A stretch of DNA of 64,000 bases from NCBI RefSeq assembly GCF_009389715.1, contig NW_024067666.1, positions 1,901,001 through 1,965,000 of the forward strand, given 5' to 3'. A model generated the notes under the pieces. It had not been told where the DNA came from. It ran no database searches and was given only the letters and a program-made list of their open reading frames with translations. Position 1 is the first letter of the stretch, and each line of letters opens with the position of its first letter. This document shows, piece after piece, positions 1 through 12,282 of this stretch. The translations under genes were made by a program, and so were the position numbers. The stretch is from Phoenix dactylifera (Eukaryota > Streptophyta > Magnoliopsida > Arecales > Arecaceae).

Positions 1-1120
1 TGTGCGGAGCGCTATAGCAAGCATGTGGACTGTGCTGCTACGGTGCTATATCGTGCTTCATTACATTTGGAGGTGGGTGACACATTTGCAGAATGGATAA
101 TTCATTTTTATAACCAAACTAGACCGATTGGTGAAACCAGTTTTGCTGGGGGCATGAGCTGGTTTAGTATCCAAAAATCTGTGTGAATTGTGTGTGAATT
201 TTATCGTACACCATATGGCAGTGCACGACGCCGATTACTCATCTGGTTCTAGCGGGCTAGTCATCAGAACGAGCACATGATGAATGGAGCTAATAGGAAC
301 GAGACGAGATGATCGGCGTGATGCACTGTCACCGGGTGTACGGTGGTGTGGTGTATAGTTTTCTCGAATTGTGTAAATCTGAAAGCTAGGGTGAAGTACA
401 CATTTCAGCCTATGTGGGTAGCCACTGCAATGTTTTCTCATCAGGAAGCCAATGAGATGCTGCTCATGTGCATTCAAGCTTTTTGTAAGCATTCATCGCA
501 GAGTTGACCCCATTGGCCTTGTCCTTGGTGTGAGCTGTGTTTGTGAATGATCATGACATGTGTGGTGGTCTCATCTCTGCCATGTAATGATGAACCAACC
601 ATGTGGGTTGATTTCCAGCAACTAGATCTTTCATTTTTATCATTACCGGACTTTTAAACGCAATTGTAATTTTTATTGTTATTGTAAACTCCGCGTGACT
701 TTGCTCCACCTCAATCCATCTCTTTCCCCTGTAAATACTCTTTCTCTGTTTTCTAATCGGTACGCTCATCTTCTTTCAGTCCTTACTCCGTTTCTTTGAC
801 TGATAGAACCACCAAGAGGGACTGTAATTATCACTCCGCAGATTATTTTTTTTTTTAAAATAGTTAGTTGCGATCATAGTCATCGTTTTGCATTAATGCG
901 CCAAGCTTTGATACTGTTTCAAGAATTCAGTTTGCAGGGATGCACAATTCTATATATCACTCTAGAAATATCTTCTGCATCCTGATTGTTTAAAAAAAAT
1001 TAAATAGTAAGATACTAATTCAGAGTTTATATCAAGTTCACTACTGAAAAGCTGCACTGTTGCATTTTTTTGTCTAGTTAATTATGCTTCATAAAAATTT
1101 TAGATTTTTTTTTTTTTTTG
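1..1120. other. Unassigned intergenic sequence
   Basis: No convincing exon, RNA gene or complete repeat is visible. The first 500 bases are of mixed composition without a long coding frame on either strand. From about 840 onward the sequence becomes AT-rich with poly(T) runs. It could be the flank of a gene outside the window. Confidence 0.5.
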
Positions 1121-1385
1121 GCATGTATACTCTTCTAAATATGCAAAATTATATGTATACAGTTAGAAAATTGCTATTTGCTCGTATAGCCTTATAAAAT
1201 ATTTATTTTCTATGTATATCAATTTTTTTTGTAATGTATCCGTATCATCTAATGCCATTAAAAAATAAATAATTTGAAATTAAAATAATTAAAATAATTT
1301 TGCAGGTAGACATAAAAAAATAATAGTTTTGAAAGGGTATTCATATAATTTTGTATATTTAGAAGGGTATAAATTGAAAAAAAAT
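1121..1385. mobile_element. AT-rich MITE-like element with imperfect terminal inverted repeats
   Basis: The left arm (about 1124-1160, containing cttctaaatatgcaaaatt) is matched in inverted orientation near 1340-1375 (aattttgtatatttagaag), giving imperfect arms of roughly 35 bases about 250 bases apart. There is no coding capacity. A related inverted pair sits just downstream at about 1474-1560. The superfamily is not clear because no clean target-site duplication was found. A Mutator-like or mariner-like MITE is possible. Confidence 0.45.
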
Positions 1386-1885
1386 TATTAAAAATAAATC
1401 AAAATTTATTTGAGACTGGCCATATCTTTGATAACTCAGTTGAATCCATAAATCAAAAAAGCCTTATAAATTTGCTATTTACGTATATATCCTCATAAAA
1501 TCTTATAAATTTGTAAATAGCAACTTTATAAAGATATTCATATAATTTTATATATTTAATAGAGTTTATATAAAAAAATAAATCTAAAAATCTTTATGGC
1601 TGCTGCTTTAACAACTTTAGACTACAGCATTGCGTTGTTGCTTAATAGGGTGAAGAGGATCGAAGAAAGTGGTAGATAAGATTGGTGCTGAGGGCTGGTA
1701 CTGGACTCTCTTATGCAATCACCAGGCCAGAGTACCCACCATTTGACTCCTTGTCTATTTCTTTTGGAAAGCTCCCTTATCGTTTCCGTTCAACAAAGTC
1801 TAACGCGTGGCCATGTATTTTATCCATAAAATATTTCAACTTTGGTTTAAAAGTGGCGGAAAATACACGCTTTTGCCGGGTGTTT

Positions 1886-2056
1886 TCCCCTCGAATCTGA
1901 AAGCTCTCTCTTTAACTTCCCTTTGTTTCTCTTTCGCCGCTCGTCGATCAGGCGCATCCCCCTGAGAGCTTTGTGACACGCAGAGAGAAGCGACCTTTGA
2001 GCTCTTCTTCCTCCACAGCCTTTTCTTTTCTTCTTTATCTCCTTTTAGTTTTATTG
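1886..2056 (+). other. Candidate non-coding first exon (5' leader) of the DUF547 gene
   Basis: This pyrimidine-rich, CT-repeat-bearing stretch looks like a plant 5' leader and ends near a possible donor (ttattg/gtacttg, about 2055). It is the only leader-like block upstream of the DUF547 coding exons, but it lies 3.5 kb from the start codon across two transposon insertions. The link is inferred only and needs transcript data. Confidence 0.25.
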
Positions 2057-2491
2057 GTACTTGTGGTGCATGACCTTTTCAACTTAGTATTTTGCGTGTA
2101 TTATTTTTTATGCTTCTTCTCTTACGTAGACACGTTCCCTTTATGATGCTGGTCCTGGAAAACGAGAAGAAACTATTCTAAAGAGATTTCTAATAGCTTC
2201 TATCCTTGAATTGTTGGAGTAGCTCTCCAGTATTGATCAATGTAATAAATTGCCATGATTTCCATCGTGGAGGACTTAAATCTTGATATGGGACAAGCAT
2301 GAAGCTTTTTTCTCCTCGTAACATTAAACTTTGTATGATAATGTCAGTAAGAAGGTCAGTAATGAAAAAACTAGGCTTGTATCAGTTAAATTTTGGATAA
2401 AGTAGACTTGAGATTCTGTTGCCTTTGACCTTTGGATAAAGAACAACAGAGCTACAAAACACTAGGCAGATCTTAGATAGTATTTATCTTA

Positions 2492-2960
2492 GGACTCATG
2501 TGGTTCGCGGAAAAAGAAAGAGAAAAATATGGTCAACGAAAAAACAAAAAAATACCTTTTGCTTGCTTAAAGTTTTCAAAAGAGAGAGATGAGAAAGCAA
2601 CATTTCTATGGAAATAAGATTTCCATGTTTCATAGAAAAGAAAAACTCATAGAGAAAATAGGAAAGATATTTTCTCACCGATTAAGAATTGGGGTTCCTT
2701 TTTTTTTTCCAAAAATACTCTTAAGCCATCAAAATCTATGGATATAATTTTTTCTTTTATCAAGGGTATAATAGATATTTCATATAACTTTTCTAAAAAA
2801 GTAGATACTTAACTAAACATAGGCCACTCTAGAATGTGCCACTTTTCTATAATCAATCAAACATGCCAAAATTATTTTTTCAGGCATTATATTCTCAAGA
2901 ATTATCTTTCCAGAAAAATATTTCAGTGAGGAAAAATTCCTCCCGCATACCAAATGAGTC
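2492..2960. mobile_element. Degenerate Tourist-like (PIF/Harbinger) MITE
   Basis: The left end ggactcatgtggttcgcgg, preceded by TTA, and the right end cccgcataccaaatgagtc are a decayed inverted repeat. The left arm also resembles the element at 40715 (gggctcgtttggttcgcg, then a block resembling gtagtcaacggaaaag). It is about 470 bp and non-coding. The right flank is agt rather than TTA, so the target duplication is decayed or the end is misplaced. Confidence 0.55.
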
Positions 2961-4887
2961 AGTGCACGACTACAATGCGCATGAATATCTTTCTGGATCT
3001 CAATCTAAACGGCTGAGCTGAGAAAAGAGTTTCTTATCCATGTGACATCTGAATTAGAAGTTTCTCATTATCAGCTCCATTATTACACAAAACTACGAGT
3101 ATGTCTGTCAGTATTTTATATTCTAATCATCCTCTATCCTGTTGCTGTTGGGCTGCAATAAAATAATTTATTGCAGAGACAATTAATTTCTATAACTTTG
3201 GGCAGTCGGCTTCATAGTTTAAATGCAAAAGATTAAATATGTTTGTTGGTCTTAAATTTGTAATATATAATGGAAATCTGGAGTACTGTAAGTTGGCTAA
3301 ACTCTAGCATTGTTGAATCTGGACTTCTCATCTAGACTGAAAAAATTTCGAAACATCATGAAAAGAAGAAAAAGCAGGAAATTTACATTAAGTGTGTTTT
3401 CCTCACTTCATGAAGCTGTCCCAAATGTGCAATCTGATGACATGACAAAGATATTTGCTTAGGATTTGATTTAGAATCTCAAAAAATGTATCAAAAGAAA
3501 TTGATACAAGTAAAACACTGGTTCAAAGTCTCATAGTAATGCTACTGTAGTCACTGATGGAAAACAAGAGAAGACAATCAAACATTTTATTCAATATATA
3601 GCATTTGTTTAATACAGGATGGCAACTAGAAGCAGCAGCAGCCATGATCCATATAAAATAGATGGTGGGATTCTTAGACCTCCCTTCTCCCTCTCTCTCT
3701 CTCTCTCAAAAAAAAAAAAAGGAAAAAAGTTCCATACAAAATAGGCAGCAAAGACACCCATATTTCCAGCTAGTTCATGTCAGTTCCTATTCCAGTCTGA
3801 GGGTCTTCTCAGGCTTGCATAGAAACTCTCAACGTGCAAAGCTACAAAGTCATGTGGTGACAGGAAGACTTTGGCTATTTTCTTATGCGTACTCCAGTTG
3901 GACCTTAAAAAGGTGAACTTTTTCTCACCATTGGTGGAAAACAGAGTGTTGTGCTGAGTGCTGACCTCTTTGCCCACATTGTCTTTTGCCTTGGTATTGC
4001 AAAAGGCCAAGCCTGCCGACATCATTTAAAAAAATGATACCTTGACAAACAATAAGCTCTCTGGAATAGAAGACAGCTTAGGTATCTTGAGCTTTGGAGC
4101 TTCTTAGCCCAAAACAAGAGGAAAACCAATAGAGCTAGTTTCCTTTGAATGTATTCATACTACACTTGTATGAATTATTCATTGTAGCCAAAAAAAAGAA
4201 AAAAAAGAAAGTACCCAATGCCTCCTCTATCCCTCACTTTCGTCCCTTTTGAGGGTTGTTTGTCTTTACTTTTTCTCCTTTTAAAAGTTCTTAACATTCC
4301 CCTGATAAAACCCCTTGCCTTTAAGGCTGAGTAATCTAGTTTAGGGGTCTAGACTATAAAACATGTATAGATAAAGTAATTAACATTCCTGGCCCTCATC
4401 CATTTACATTAGATGTCACAATTTACATTTAAATGACCTTTTCATCCCTTCTGTTTTAAATTTTTATAACATAAATTCTCAAATATTTGAATTTAAAGCC
4501 GACATTATTATTCCTTATTAGTAGCTTAAATTTTGCTGATAGCTTTTAAATGTTAACCAGACAAACATCAGTTCCCACGGATAGCCAAACTTTGTTTATG
4601 TTATCAAACTTTTAATAAACTTGCATTAGTAAAGTAGGGTTGCATAGTTGATCCATGATATTTGTTGCTACTATTGTGCTAGTGACTCCTCACAGAAGGT
4701 CTACCTTTATTAATTATTTTTTCCAATAGGAAATTAAAAGTGAACTCATTTTAGAGCGTGCCATGGTCAAAGATCTTCTTTTAGGAGTATTTATGCGCCT
4801 CTAAGCGTAGCAGTTCAGCTATTTCCTGTGCTGGGCTTAGACCTTTCCATATCGTTGTTTGATTGGTGGGAATGCTTTTGGTGGTGG
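2961..4887. other. Intergenic or leader-intron sequence, no gene seen
   Basis: AT-rich sequence with a short CT microsatellite and A-run at about 3687-3720. No exon with believable splice sites and no complete repeat was recognised. If the candidate leader at 1.9-2.05 kb is real, this is part of the first intron of the DUF547 gene. Confidence 0.5.
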
Positions 4888-5345
4888 ATTTTTTTTTTTC
4901 TTTTTTTTTTTGTTGCTAAGACGGATGGATCATACCTGACGGGTATAGATACACCCAATAAAATCAAAAAATAGGATACCTCGGAGTGCCAAGGGCAACT
5001 CCTCATCTTCAGTCCACAAGGTGCCTCCGAAGTGACAAACTACATACGCAGCCACCCAATCCGCAGCACCATTAGCTTCATGGTAAATATGCTTAGCTTA
5101 AAAGGTCCCACCAACTCTTACCATAGCTCAAATATTACGAAGCAATAGATGGTCGCTACTGTTACCCTTGGATCTTCCCAGATCCAACTAATAACGGCGG
5201 CTTTGCACACTGCAGAGAATGTTGGATTTTGATGGGAAGTAGGAATATCTGGCCAATTTGGCCACTGGATCACTAGCTTTGGTTCTCCTGGCTGCCAAGT
5301 GCTAACCAACTCATTTTGGCAAGTAACTTCCATTTCTCTCTCAAG
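4888..5345 (-). mobile_element. 5'-truncated LINE (L1-like), RNase H and poly(A) end
   Basis: On the minus strand the sequence encodes a decayed C-terminal RNase H region of plant L1 LINEs. The motif EANGAADWVAAYV (about 5065-5025) is followed by a tail reading FDFIGCIYTR, then a stop and an A-rich tail, seen on the plus strand as the T-runs at 4888-4911. Frame breaks separate the upstream remnant (WQPGEPKLVIQW, about 5310) from the end. The same tail family recurs at 11531-11835, 34391-34620 and 39922-40132. Confidence 0.7.
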
Positions 5346-5496
5346 AGTCAAGGATGTTAGCAACTTTAGATATCTTCCTTCTGTTTCCATGCCCTTACTT
5401 ATTTACTTTTGATAAAGTATTCCTGTGTCGTGGCTATAAGCCAGAAGACTGTCCTCTCTTATGCCCCACTCACCGAAGGTTTGGTGATATTTTCAG

Positions 5497-5580
5497 CTGT
5501 TACTCACGATCTGGGCTACCGAGGAAAGCTATGACATCCAAATACAAGAGGTGAAATGCTACAAGCTTTTTCTGGAGGAA
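5497..5580 (+). promoter_or_regulatory. 5' leader segment with a short upstream ORF
   Basis: A probable acceptor (gatattttcag, ending 5496) begins an exon that runs into the DUF547 start codon at 5581. Within it 5531-5554 is a complete seven-codon upstream ORF (MTSKYKR, stop) ending 26 bases before the main ATG. Such leaders can dampen translation or allow reinitiation. Transcript evidence would be needed to show that this is leader. Confidence 0.4.
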
Positions 5581-6786
5581 ATGAATTCCAGCAAAATGTC
5601 TTCAAGGCATAAGCGCTCCAAGAGGTAGCTGATCTATGAAAATCTGGGTCTACGACTTATTTTTCTCTCCTTTTATTGTCACTGGTTCTTAAGGGAATCC
5701 AAAAAAGTGGAAGTTAGGTTATTTTAGCTAGAAAATAGTGGAAAGTGATCAGGAGCGTCACCTCGACAATATATGGTGTTTATATATGTGCATCTAGTTT
5801 TTATGACAGATTCTGCATTAATTCTGGATACACCCTTGCTAATAATTGTTGTTTTGTAATGACAGTGATTCTGAAAGGAGAATAAGGGAAGATAAATTGG
5901 ATTCTTCATCTAAAGCCATCCATCACATTAAGCTGGTAAAACTCTTGTCATCTTTCCCTCCATTTTAACATTTAGTATATCAAGAATGCTAGGATTTTAA
6001 GCTTATATATGCTGAGGAATCTAAACCAATTTTTAATGACTCTGATTGTAACGGTGTTAAGTCTTCGGTGATTTTAGACTTCTAGCGGAAACTTTAGCTT
6101 ATTTTCTTCCATGTTTGTGCCTTTTGGTTTCAAAGGAACTTTTTAAGTCACATGTTAACTGGAAAAGAAGGCGTTCTGAAGATAGTGTCATAGCGGCAAC
6201 TAGGCTTTATTTGATCAGATTAGGAGTGAATTTGTTTCTCTAGGAACAGCTTAGTTTTGTTCAGTAGAAGAAATGATATATATTTATTTATTTTATTTGG
6301 GTTTTAGGAAAAGGGAAATGCCAGGGAAGATTTCGACATGGAGAAGAAACCACTGCCTGATGCTGAGATCCAGGGTTCTTTGAAACAAGAGGTATGCAAT
6401 GGAACCCATAACCCTCTGAAATAAGAATACTGGGATTTTTTTTTCCTTTTCCGTACCAAGTTGTTTGACATCTTCATCTGACTGTCAATCTTCAATTTGC
6501 TGTTAAGTCCTCTCCAATGTCAGCTCCCATTGGCTGCTTGCCAACTCAGTCATTAATCATTTACTTTCCAATAATGACTCTCGCAAGGCGATGATCGGAT
6601 GAACATCAGGCATTGGATGTTCGAACATCAGGCATTGGTCAAGTTTATGATTTACCAAACACTGAATGATTCTTTGGCATGGATGGCTTTAGATTTTAGT
6701 TTTCTTTTCTATTTCTTAGTGAGTTTGATAATATTTTATCGAACTCATAGGGAAGTATTGTAAACCCTAGATTCAAACAATGTGTC

Positions 6787-6848
<62 letters not shown>

Positions 6849-9800
6849 ACAAAGCCTACATTAGGCTTTGTTCCTTGGTCCAAGAGTTTTCCTAGACTGA
6901 TTAGACCTTACAACATTTCAAATGAAATATCAAGAAGTGACTGGATCCTTCTCTTCCTCAGGAACCATACTCTGATATGTCTAGCAATATGTGAAGAATG
7001 ATTTACTTAAATCACCTTTATTGTACAGTCCTCTTTTTGGGTGGAAACCACCTGATGCTCTTGTTGCTTCGGAGCTATTTTTCTTGGTAGCAGATAATGT
7101 TCTTTAAAGTAAATGTTTTGAACACATGGGAAGTGAAGCTTCTTGTTTGGTTTTATGCAAACTGGGAGAATTGTTGATCGAGCTTCACACACTTTGAGAA
7201 CTGGACTCAAAATTTCTTCTGATAATGAAATTTCTTGATGATCATGGTAGGTTTTATGAAGTCAATTCATGTTACCTCTGCATACTAATTGTCATGCTTT
7301 ATTCTGTCCATGCTCTGCAGATTCTGCAACTTGAGAAACGACTGCAGGATCAGTTGATGGTGCGTGGTTCTCTAGAAAAAGCATTGGGATTTAGGTCTTC
7401 TTCTCTTGATTCTTCAAATGATAGTATGATGCCAAAGGTAGCTCTTTTCTGTTTTTTTATCTTAAAATGCTCAGTTTTCTTTATAACCACCCAATTGCAG
7501 GAGTCAGTCTGATAAGGTTTTTGCTGTACATAGATATCTTGAGTTTTGGGGTGAGCGGAGTCTCAGATGCTGTTATAACAATTATTCTCTTTTTATTGTT
7601 TTCATAAGAATATGTTCTTGTGCTTACGTTGGTCCACTTGACTCTCCAGATTATTTGATGGAATAAAACAACTTTTGCGAGAAAATTTCTATTTTTTGTT
7701 TCTTTTGTTTGTTTCATATGCAACATAATACCAAGGTTGGCTTTCTCTCGAGCCTTCCACTTAAAAACTTTTCTGTTGCTGAATTTGGATTCGCTTATGA
7801 ACTTGTATTGTGTGCTTCTTGGCTTAATATCTTTTTTTTTTAATTATCTTGTTTTTGGCAAGTTAAATAATACCACCTTTATTTGCTCTCAGCCTGCTAA
7901 GGAACTGATAAGGGAGATTGCCGTTTTAGAGTTAGAAGTTACATACTTGGAGCAGTATCTGCTATCACTCTATCGAAAAGCTTTGGACCAACAAATATCC
8001 ACAATATCCCCCCCTGCTGTTGGAGAGAGATCAAAAAAACAATCAAGCACCCAACCAGCGCTAGCTCAAGAATCTGCGAAGCTAGACATCTCATATAACA
8101 GAGGAAATCCAGCAGTTCAATCTGATCGGATACAGCTCCCTCGAGAATGGGCTATCAATGCAGAGAGTGAAGCTTATGAAGTCAAAAGCCAGAACAATCT
8201 AGTTGGTTCTGGTGTTCGCAGGTGCCATTCGCCGCTTTCAAAACGTGCAGTTTGTTCAGCTAGAATATCACCTTCAGCAGAAAGTCTAGCTAGAGCTCTT
8301 TACTCATGTCACTCTCAACCTTTGTCTTTTCTCGAGGTACCTGAACTCCTAGTTTTGCTTATCACTAGATGGTCTATCACTTTTCTTATAACCAACTGAA
8401 TGAATCCCTGAAGTTTCTTCTTATTTAGGATTTTGATTGTTACTGCACAGGAAGAACAGAATGCTACTTCAGGAGTGACGAGCTTAGCAGGATATCATGG
8501 TGCTTATTTAGCTGATCATGTTCCTGAGACTCCTAATAAACTTTCTGAGAATATGGTTAGATGCATGGGTGCTATATATTGTAAACTTGCTGACCCTCCT
8601 TTAGTTAATCATGGATTGCCATCTTCTCCAACTTCATCCTTTTCGTCAATGAGTGCACTATCTCCTTATTATTCGGGAGATATGTGGACTCCTGTCTATC
8701 AAAGAGAATGTACTCTTGATGCTCGGCTAATAAATCCTTTCCGAGTTGAAGGATTTAAAGAGTTTAGTGGACCATACAATGCAATGGTGGAGGTGTCTTT
8801 GATTTGTAGGGATCGTCGGAGGTTGAAAGATGTTGAAAAGATGCTACAAAATTATAAGTGAGCCTCCTGATCATGGTATTATCAGTTTGTATCATGTGTA
8901 TGAAATTATCAGCTACTGTATAAAATTACTATTTTGGTTGATCTATTTATTATGTTTAATCTTGTTTTATTCCATTTTGTCTACTACTTAGAATTGGTTT
9001 TGCCTGCTAATCTTTACCAAAACATTTTTTTTAAAAAAACATATCAAATTGGTGACATAACTAGTCTCTTTGAAAAATCACATTTTTACCACTGTTCTAT
9101 TCCTTTGATGATTAACTCTAACCCTTAATCAGGCTATCCATGACCTGTTTGATATTCTAACCATATGTTTTCATTTTTTCAGGTCCATAATTCGCCGGTT
9201 GGAAACAGTTGATCCAAGAAAGATGAAGAATGAAGAAAAGCTTGCCTTTTGGATCAACATACATAATGCTTTAATGATGCATGTAATGATTTACCCATTA
9301 TTGTAGAACCTTCATCATGTTGTTTCTATCTTTGATGTCTAATCTTTCTTGCCCTTTATAAGTGGTACTAGTTTGTGCTGCCTCTGCAGGCATATTTAGA
9401 ATATGGCATTCCACAAAACAATGCAAAAAAGGCATCACTTCTCATCAAGGTAAATGCAACAGCAATTGGCAAAGGTCTTAACCTCCCAAAACTGAAGTGT
9501 GTTTAGCTGAGTGATTAGAGAGTGACAAATATCCTCATCATGATCTCTTTACCACAGGCTACATGCAAAGTAGGTGGTCACTCTGTAAATGCAGCAACAA
9601 TACAGGGTTCAATTCTCGGATGCCGAATAAATTGTCCTGGACAGGTGTGTCCCATATCCATTCTGATATATACATTGAGATTTTGCAGATTAAACATAAA
9701 TGATGCTCATGTTCATGCTTTCTGAAATGCCTCTCTTCAGGATTTGTAATTGTTTCAGTTTCTCAAATTTTGCATCTATCATACCAAAGAAGTTTGCACG

Positions 9801-10887
9801 CTGATTGTAAATAAAAGTAACTGAAAATTCTTAACCATTTTTGTAAAAGGTCTAACATCAAAATGCCATTCAGGACTTCTAGTTTCTAAATGACATAAAT
9901 GATTATCTAACAGTACTTCCAGAGCAGAAGATAACTGTTTGGTTAACGTCCACTGGAAAATTAGCTGTCACAAAGTTAAAGACCTCTCACCACAGTACTA
10001 ATTGAACTACTAACATCAATAAACAATTCATAATGAGGCTAAGGGTCTTTTTTTTTATTTGTAGTGGCTTCGGACATTTTTCTATCCAAGGATGAAGTAT
10101 AAAGCTGGCCATGAGTGGCAAGCCTATGCGATTGAGCAACCAGAACCACTCCTACGCTTTGCACTTTGTTCAGGAAGCCATTCTGATCCTGCGGTAAGAT
10201 TTTACATTCAATCCTGCTATGTTTTAAATTTAGACTGTATGATTGCAGCTAAGAAAGCAGGTTTAAGCTGAAAGGTTTTGCATGGTTGCACATTTTTTTA
10301 GCAGCCTGAGGTAAAGCAGTCTTAATGCGGATTGCAATTCCTCAGACCATCTCCTACAATACTGTTTAAAAATTACTATGTATTGTTAAAATCTTGATTA
10401 ATGAGAAAACCTAATGTTCTACTTATATTTAGAATTCAGACCATCTGATATCCCTTTTAGGATTATTTCTGACTAATGTTCAATAAGTTAGTAATGATAA
10501 TATTTACTAACTCGGTAGAACCAGTGCTGGCATTAGTCTCTTATAATGAAACTGGAGTTGCATCTTAATCTTCAGGTCCGAATATATACTTCCAAGAGAT
10601 TGTTCCAACAACTGGAATCTGCAAAAGAAGAATTCATTCGCACATCTGTCGCTATTTGGAAGGAGCAGAAGATCCTTCTGCCAAGGATGATTGATGCATA
10701 CGCAAAAGACACAAGATTAAGTTTACAGGATTTGGCAGACATGATTCAACGCTATCTTCCTGAGAGTCTTAGGATGGCCATGCGTAGATGCCAACGAGGA
10801 AGAGCAAACAAGATCGAATGGATGCCTTACAATTACACTTTTCGGTATCTGCTATCAAGAGAATTAGCTTTTCCTCAGATTGACTGA
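5581..10887 (+). CDS. DUF547 protein with N-terminal MIP1-type leucine zipper, nine coding exons
   Basis: Coding exons read from the sequence are 5581-5624, 5866-5935, 6308-6391, 7321-7437, 7893-8336, 8451-8857 joined to 9183-9282, 9390-9449, 9558-9644, 10065-10193 and 10576-10887. All introns are GT-AG, and the exons join in frame to 617 residues. (The joined pair counts as two, so there are ten blocks including the short first exon.) The start lies in a basic, Ser-rich segment (MNSSKMSSRHKRSKS). Residues about 67-150 form a heptad-rich coiled coil (ILQLEKRLQDQLM, then ELIREIAVLELEVTYLEQYL), matching the ternary-complex-factor MIP1 leucine zipper. Residues about 370-515 carry DUF547 (KLAFWINIHNALMMH, GHSVNAATIQG, LRFALCSGSHSDPA). 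This is a plant-wide family without an established biochemical activity. The zipper suggests protein-protein binding. The gene looks intact, with a short upstream ORF in its leader. Confidence 0.92.
6781..6847. repeat. (TA)n(TG)n compound microsatellite in DUF547 intron
   Basis: About ten TA units are followed by some 24 TG units, inside the intron between coding exons 6308-6391 and 7321-7437. It is likely polymorphic in length. The apparent Cys/Val-rich reading frame over it is a repeat artefact. Confidence 0.9.
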
Positions 10888-11530
10888 CAATATGCATCAC
10901 TAAGATAGAAAATAAGGCTTGGGAATTTGTGTGTGTTAGAATGGGATGAGTTGAGTGTTATATGTTCTTCTTCTTCTTCTTTTATGAATTTAATTTTTTG
11001 TACAACAAGAGTTGATACAAGTGTACATAAAGGCTAGATGGATTGTATTATTGTATATAAATCAATTTTTAAATCAATTAAACTTGTTGGAATTTTAATA
11101 CAAACTTCGATGCCAAAGGTAGGATATCATGGGTTTTCCTGTGCTGAAGTGGTACACGCTTCTAGATTGCTTTAGCTAATGGAGTCATTTATATCTTAAA
11201 TTCCCTTCGGTGCCGTTTGTTTGCCTGCAATTTTGACTGCTACAATAGGAATTGCAGCTGCAATTGGAATGTGTGGAAATTCCACTCTATCCTATCAAGG
11301 CCTGAAGTAGTATACTGGCCAGTCCTGATGAGTATTGTTTAAAATTAGGAGGATACCTGTAGGCATTACAGTCTAAAGTGTTACTCCTTGAAACAAGCAA
11401 AATAACAATGGTACCAGATTCAGTATCAGGAGATGGTGTGATGTGCTAGAAAGACAACATAGAGAGCATATTGGGAGCACATATGCAAAAATTTAATATA
11501 AATATTTAAAAAATAACAATATTATTATTA
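10888..11530. other. 3' flank of the DUF547 gene and intergenic sequence
   Basis: A/T-rich sequence after the stop (aataagg at 10912, TTC repeats near 10968, tgtatataaatcaattt near 11052) is a plausible 3' UTR and polyadenylation region. At 11211 a Harbinger-like terminus (ggtgccgtttgtttgcc) appears without a recognisable partner. No gene is seen. Confidence 0.5.
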
Positions 11531-11835
11531 TTATTATTATTTTGATAAACGGCGACTCATATTGATGGTGCATGAGTACAACCAATAAAATCGGAAAAGA
11601 AAAGTTGACGAAGAGAGAGAGGAACAAACTCATGGTTCCCTCAAAGGATTCCTTCCAAATAATATGCAACTTTCTGATAGATATGAGTAGTCCGAAAGAA
11701 GCCGTACTCTCTCGAGAGTCTGTATATGCCTTGGAACAGTGGTTGCCCATCATCATAGTTGTGCTGGCTTTAAATCTACTCGATCACCATAGCCGGATCT
11801 CCTTTAAGATAAATATTGTTCGCACCCAAATCTAG
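11531..11835 (-). mobile_element. 5'-truncated LINE tail ending in a TAA-type microsatellite
   Basis: On the minus strand a decayed RNase H C-terminus is followed by the shared LINE tail (FSDFIGCTHAPSI, about 11600-11560). It then runs into an AAT-repeat tail, seen as attattatt at 11519-11541. It belongs to the same tail family as the element at 4888-5345 (DFIGC motif). It is about 300 bp with multiple frame breaks. Confidence 0.6.
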
Positions 11836-12282
11836 TCTCGCATAGATGAAAAATAATAATAATTATTTTTTTATTATAAATATTCTTGAAAAATGATAAA
11901 TTTTTTTATTAAGTTTATAGTAATTTGGAAAAATGATACCATCATTCCTATGTTATGTTCTATTATAATAAAATTATTATTGTTTTTTGCATTAAAAAGT
12001 TTGGTATCACATGCTATAGTTATTGATGAGGTATTCAGGCAAAAAACCCAATAATTATTGATTAATTACATAGCTGAGACTATTTGATCGGCCAGTGCCG
12101 TTCGGGGTGAGCCGGGCCTCGCTTACCAGTCACCACCCATCACGGCAAGGATTCGGAGCCTCTCCTTTCTCCAAGTACAAACAAACCAAGTTTCGAGCGT
12201 GAGAATAAATGGAATTCGTGAAGCTGGCCTTCGTCCGCTTCTCGCAGCTTCCTCTCCACTAGAGAGAGAGAATTCGAAGGCT

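Noticed and set aside
6780-7001. Frame with a Cys-Val repeat
   Set aside because: Translation of the (TG)n microsatellite in an intron.
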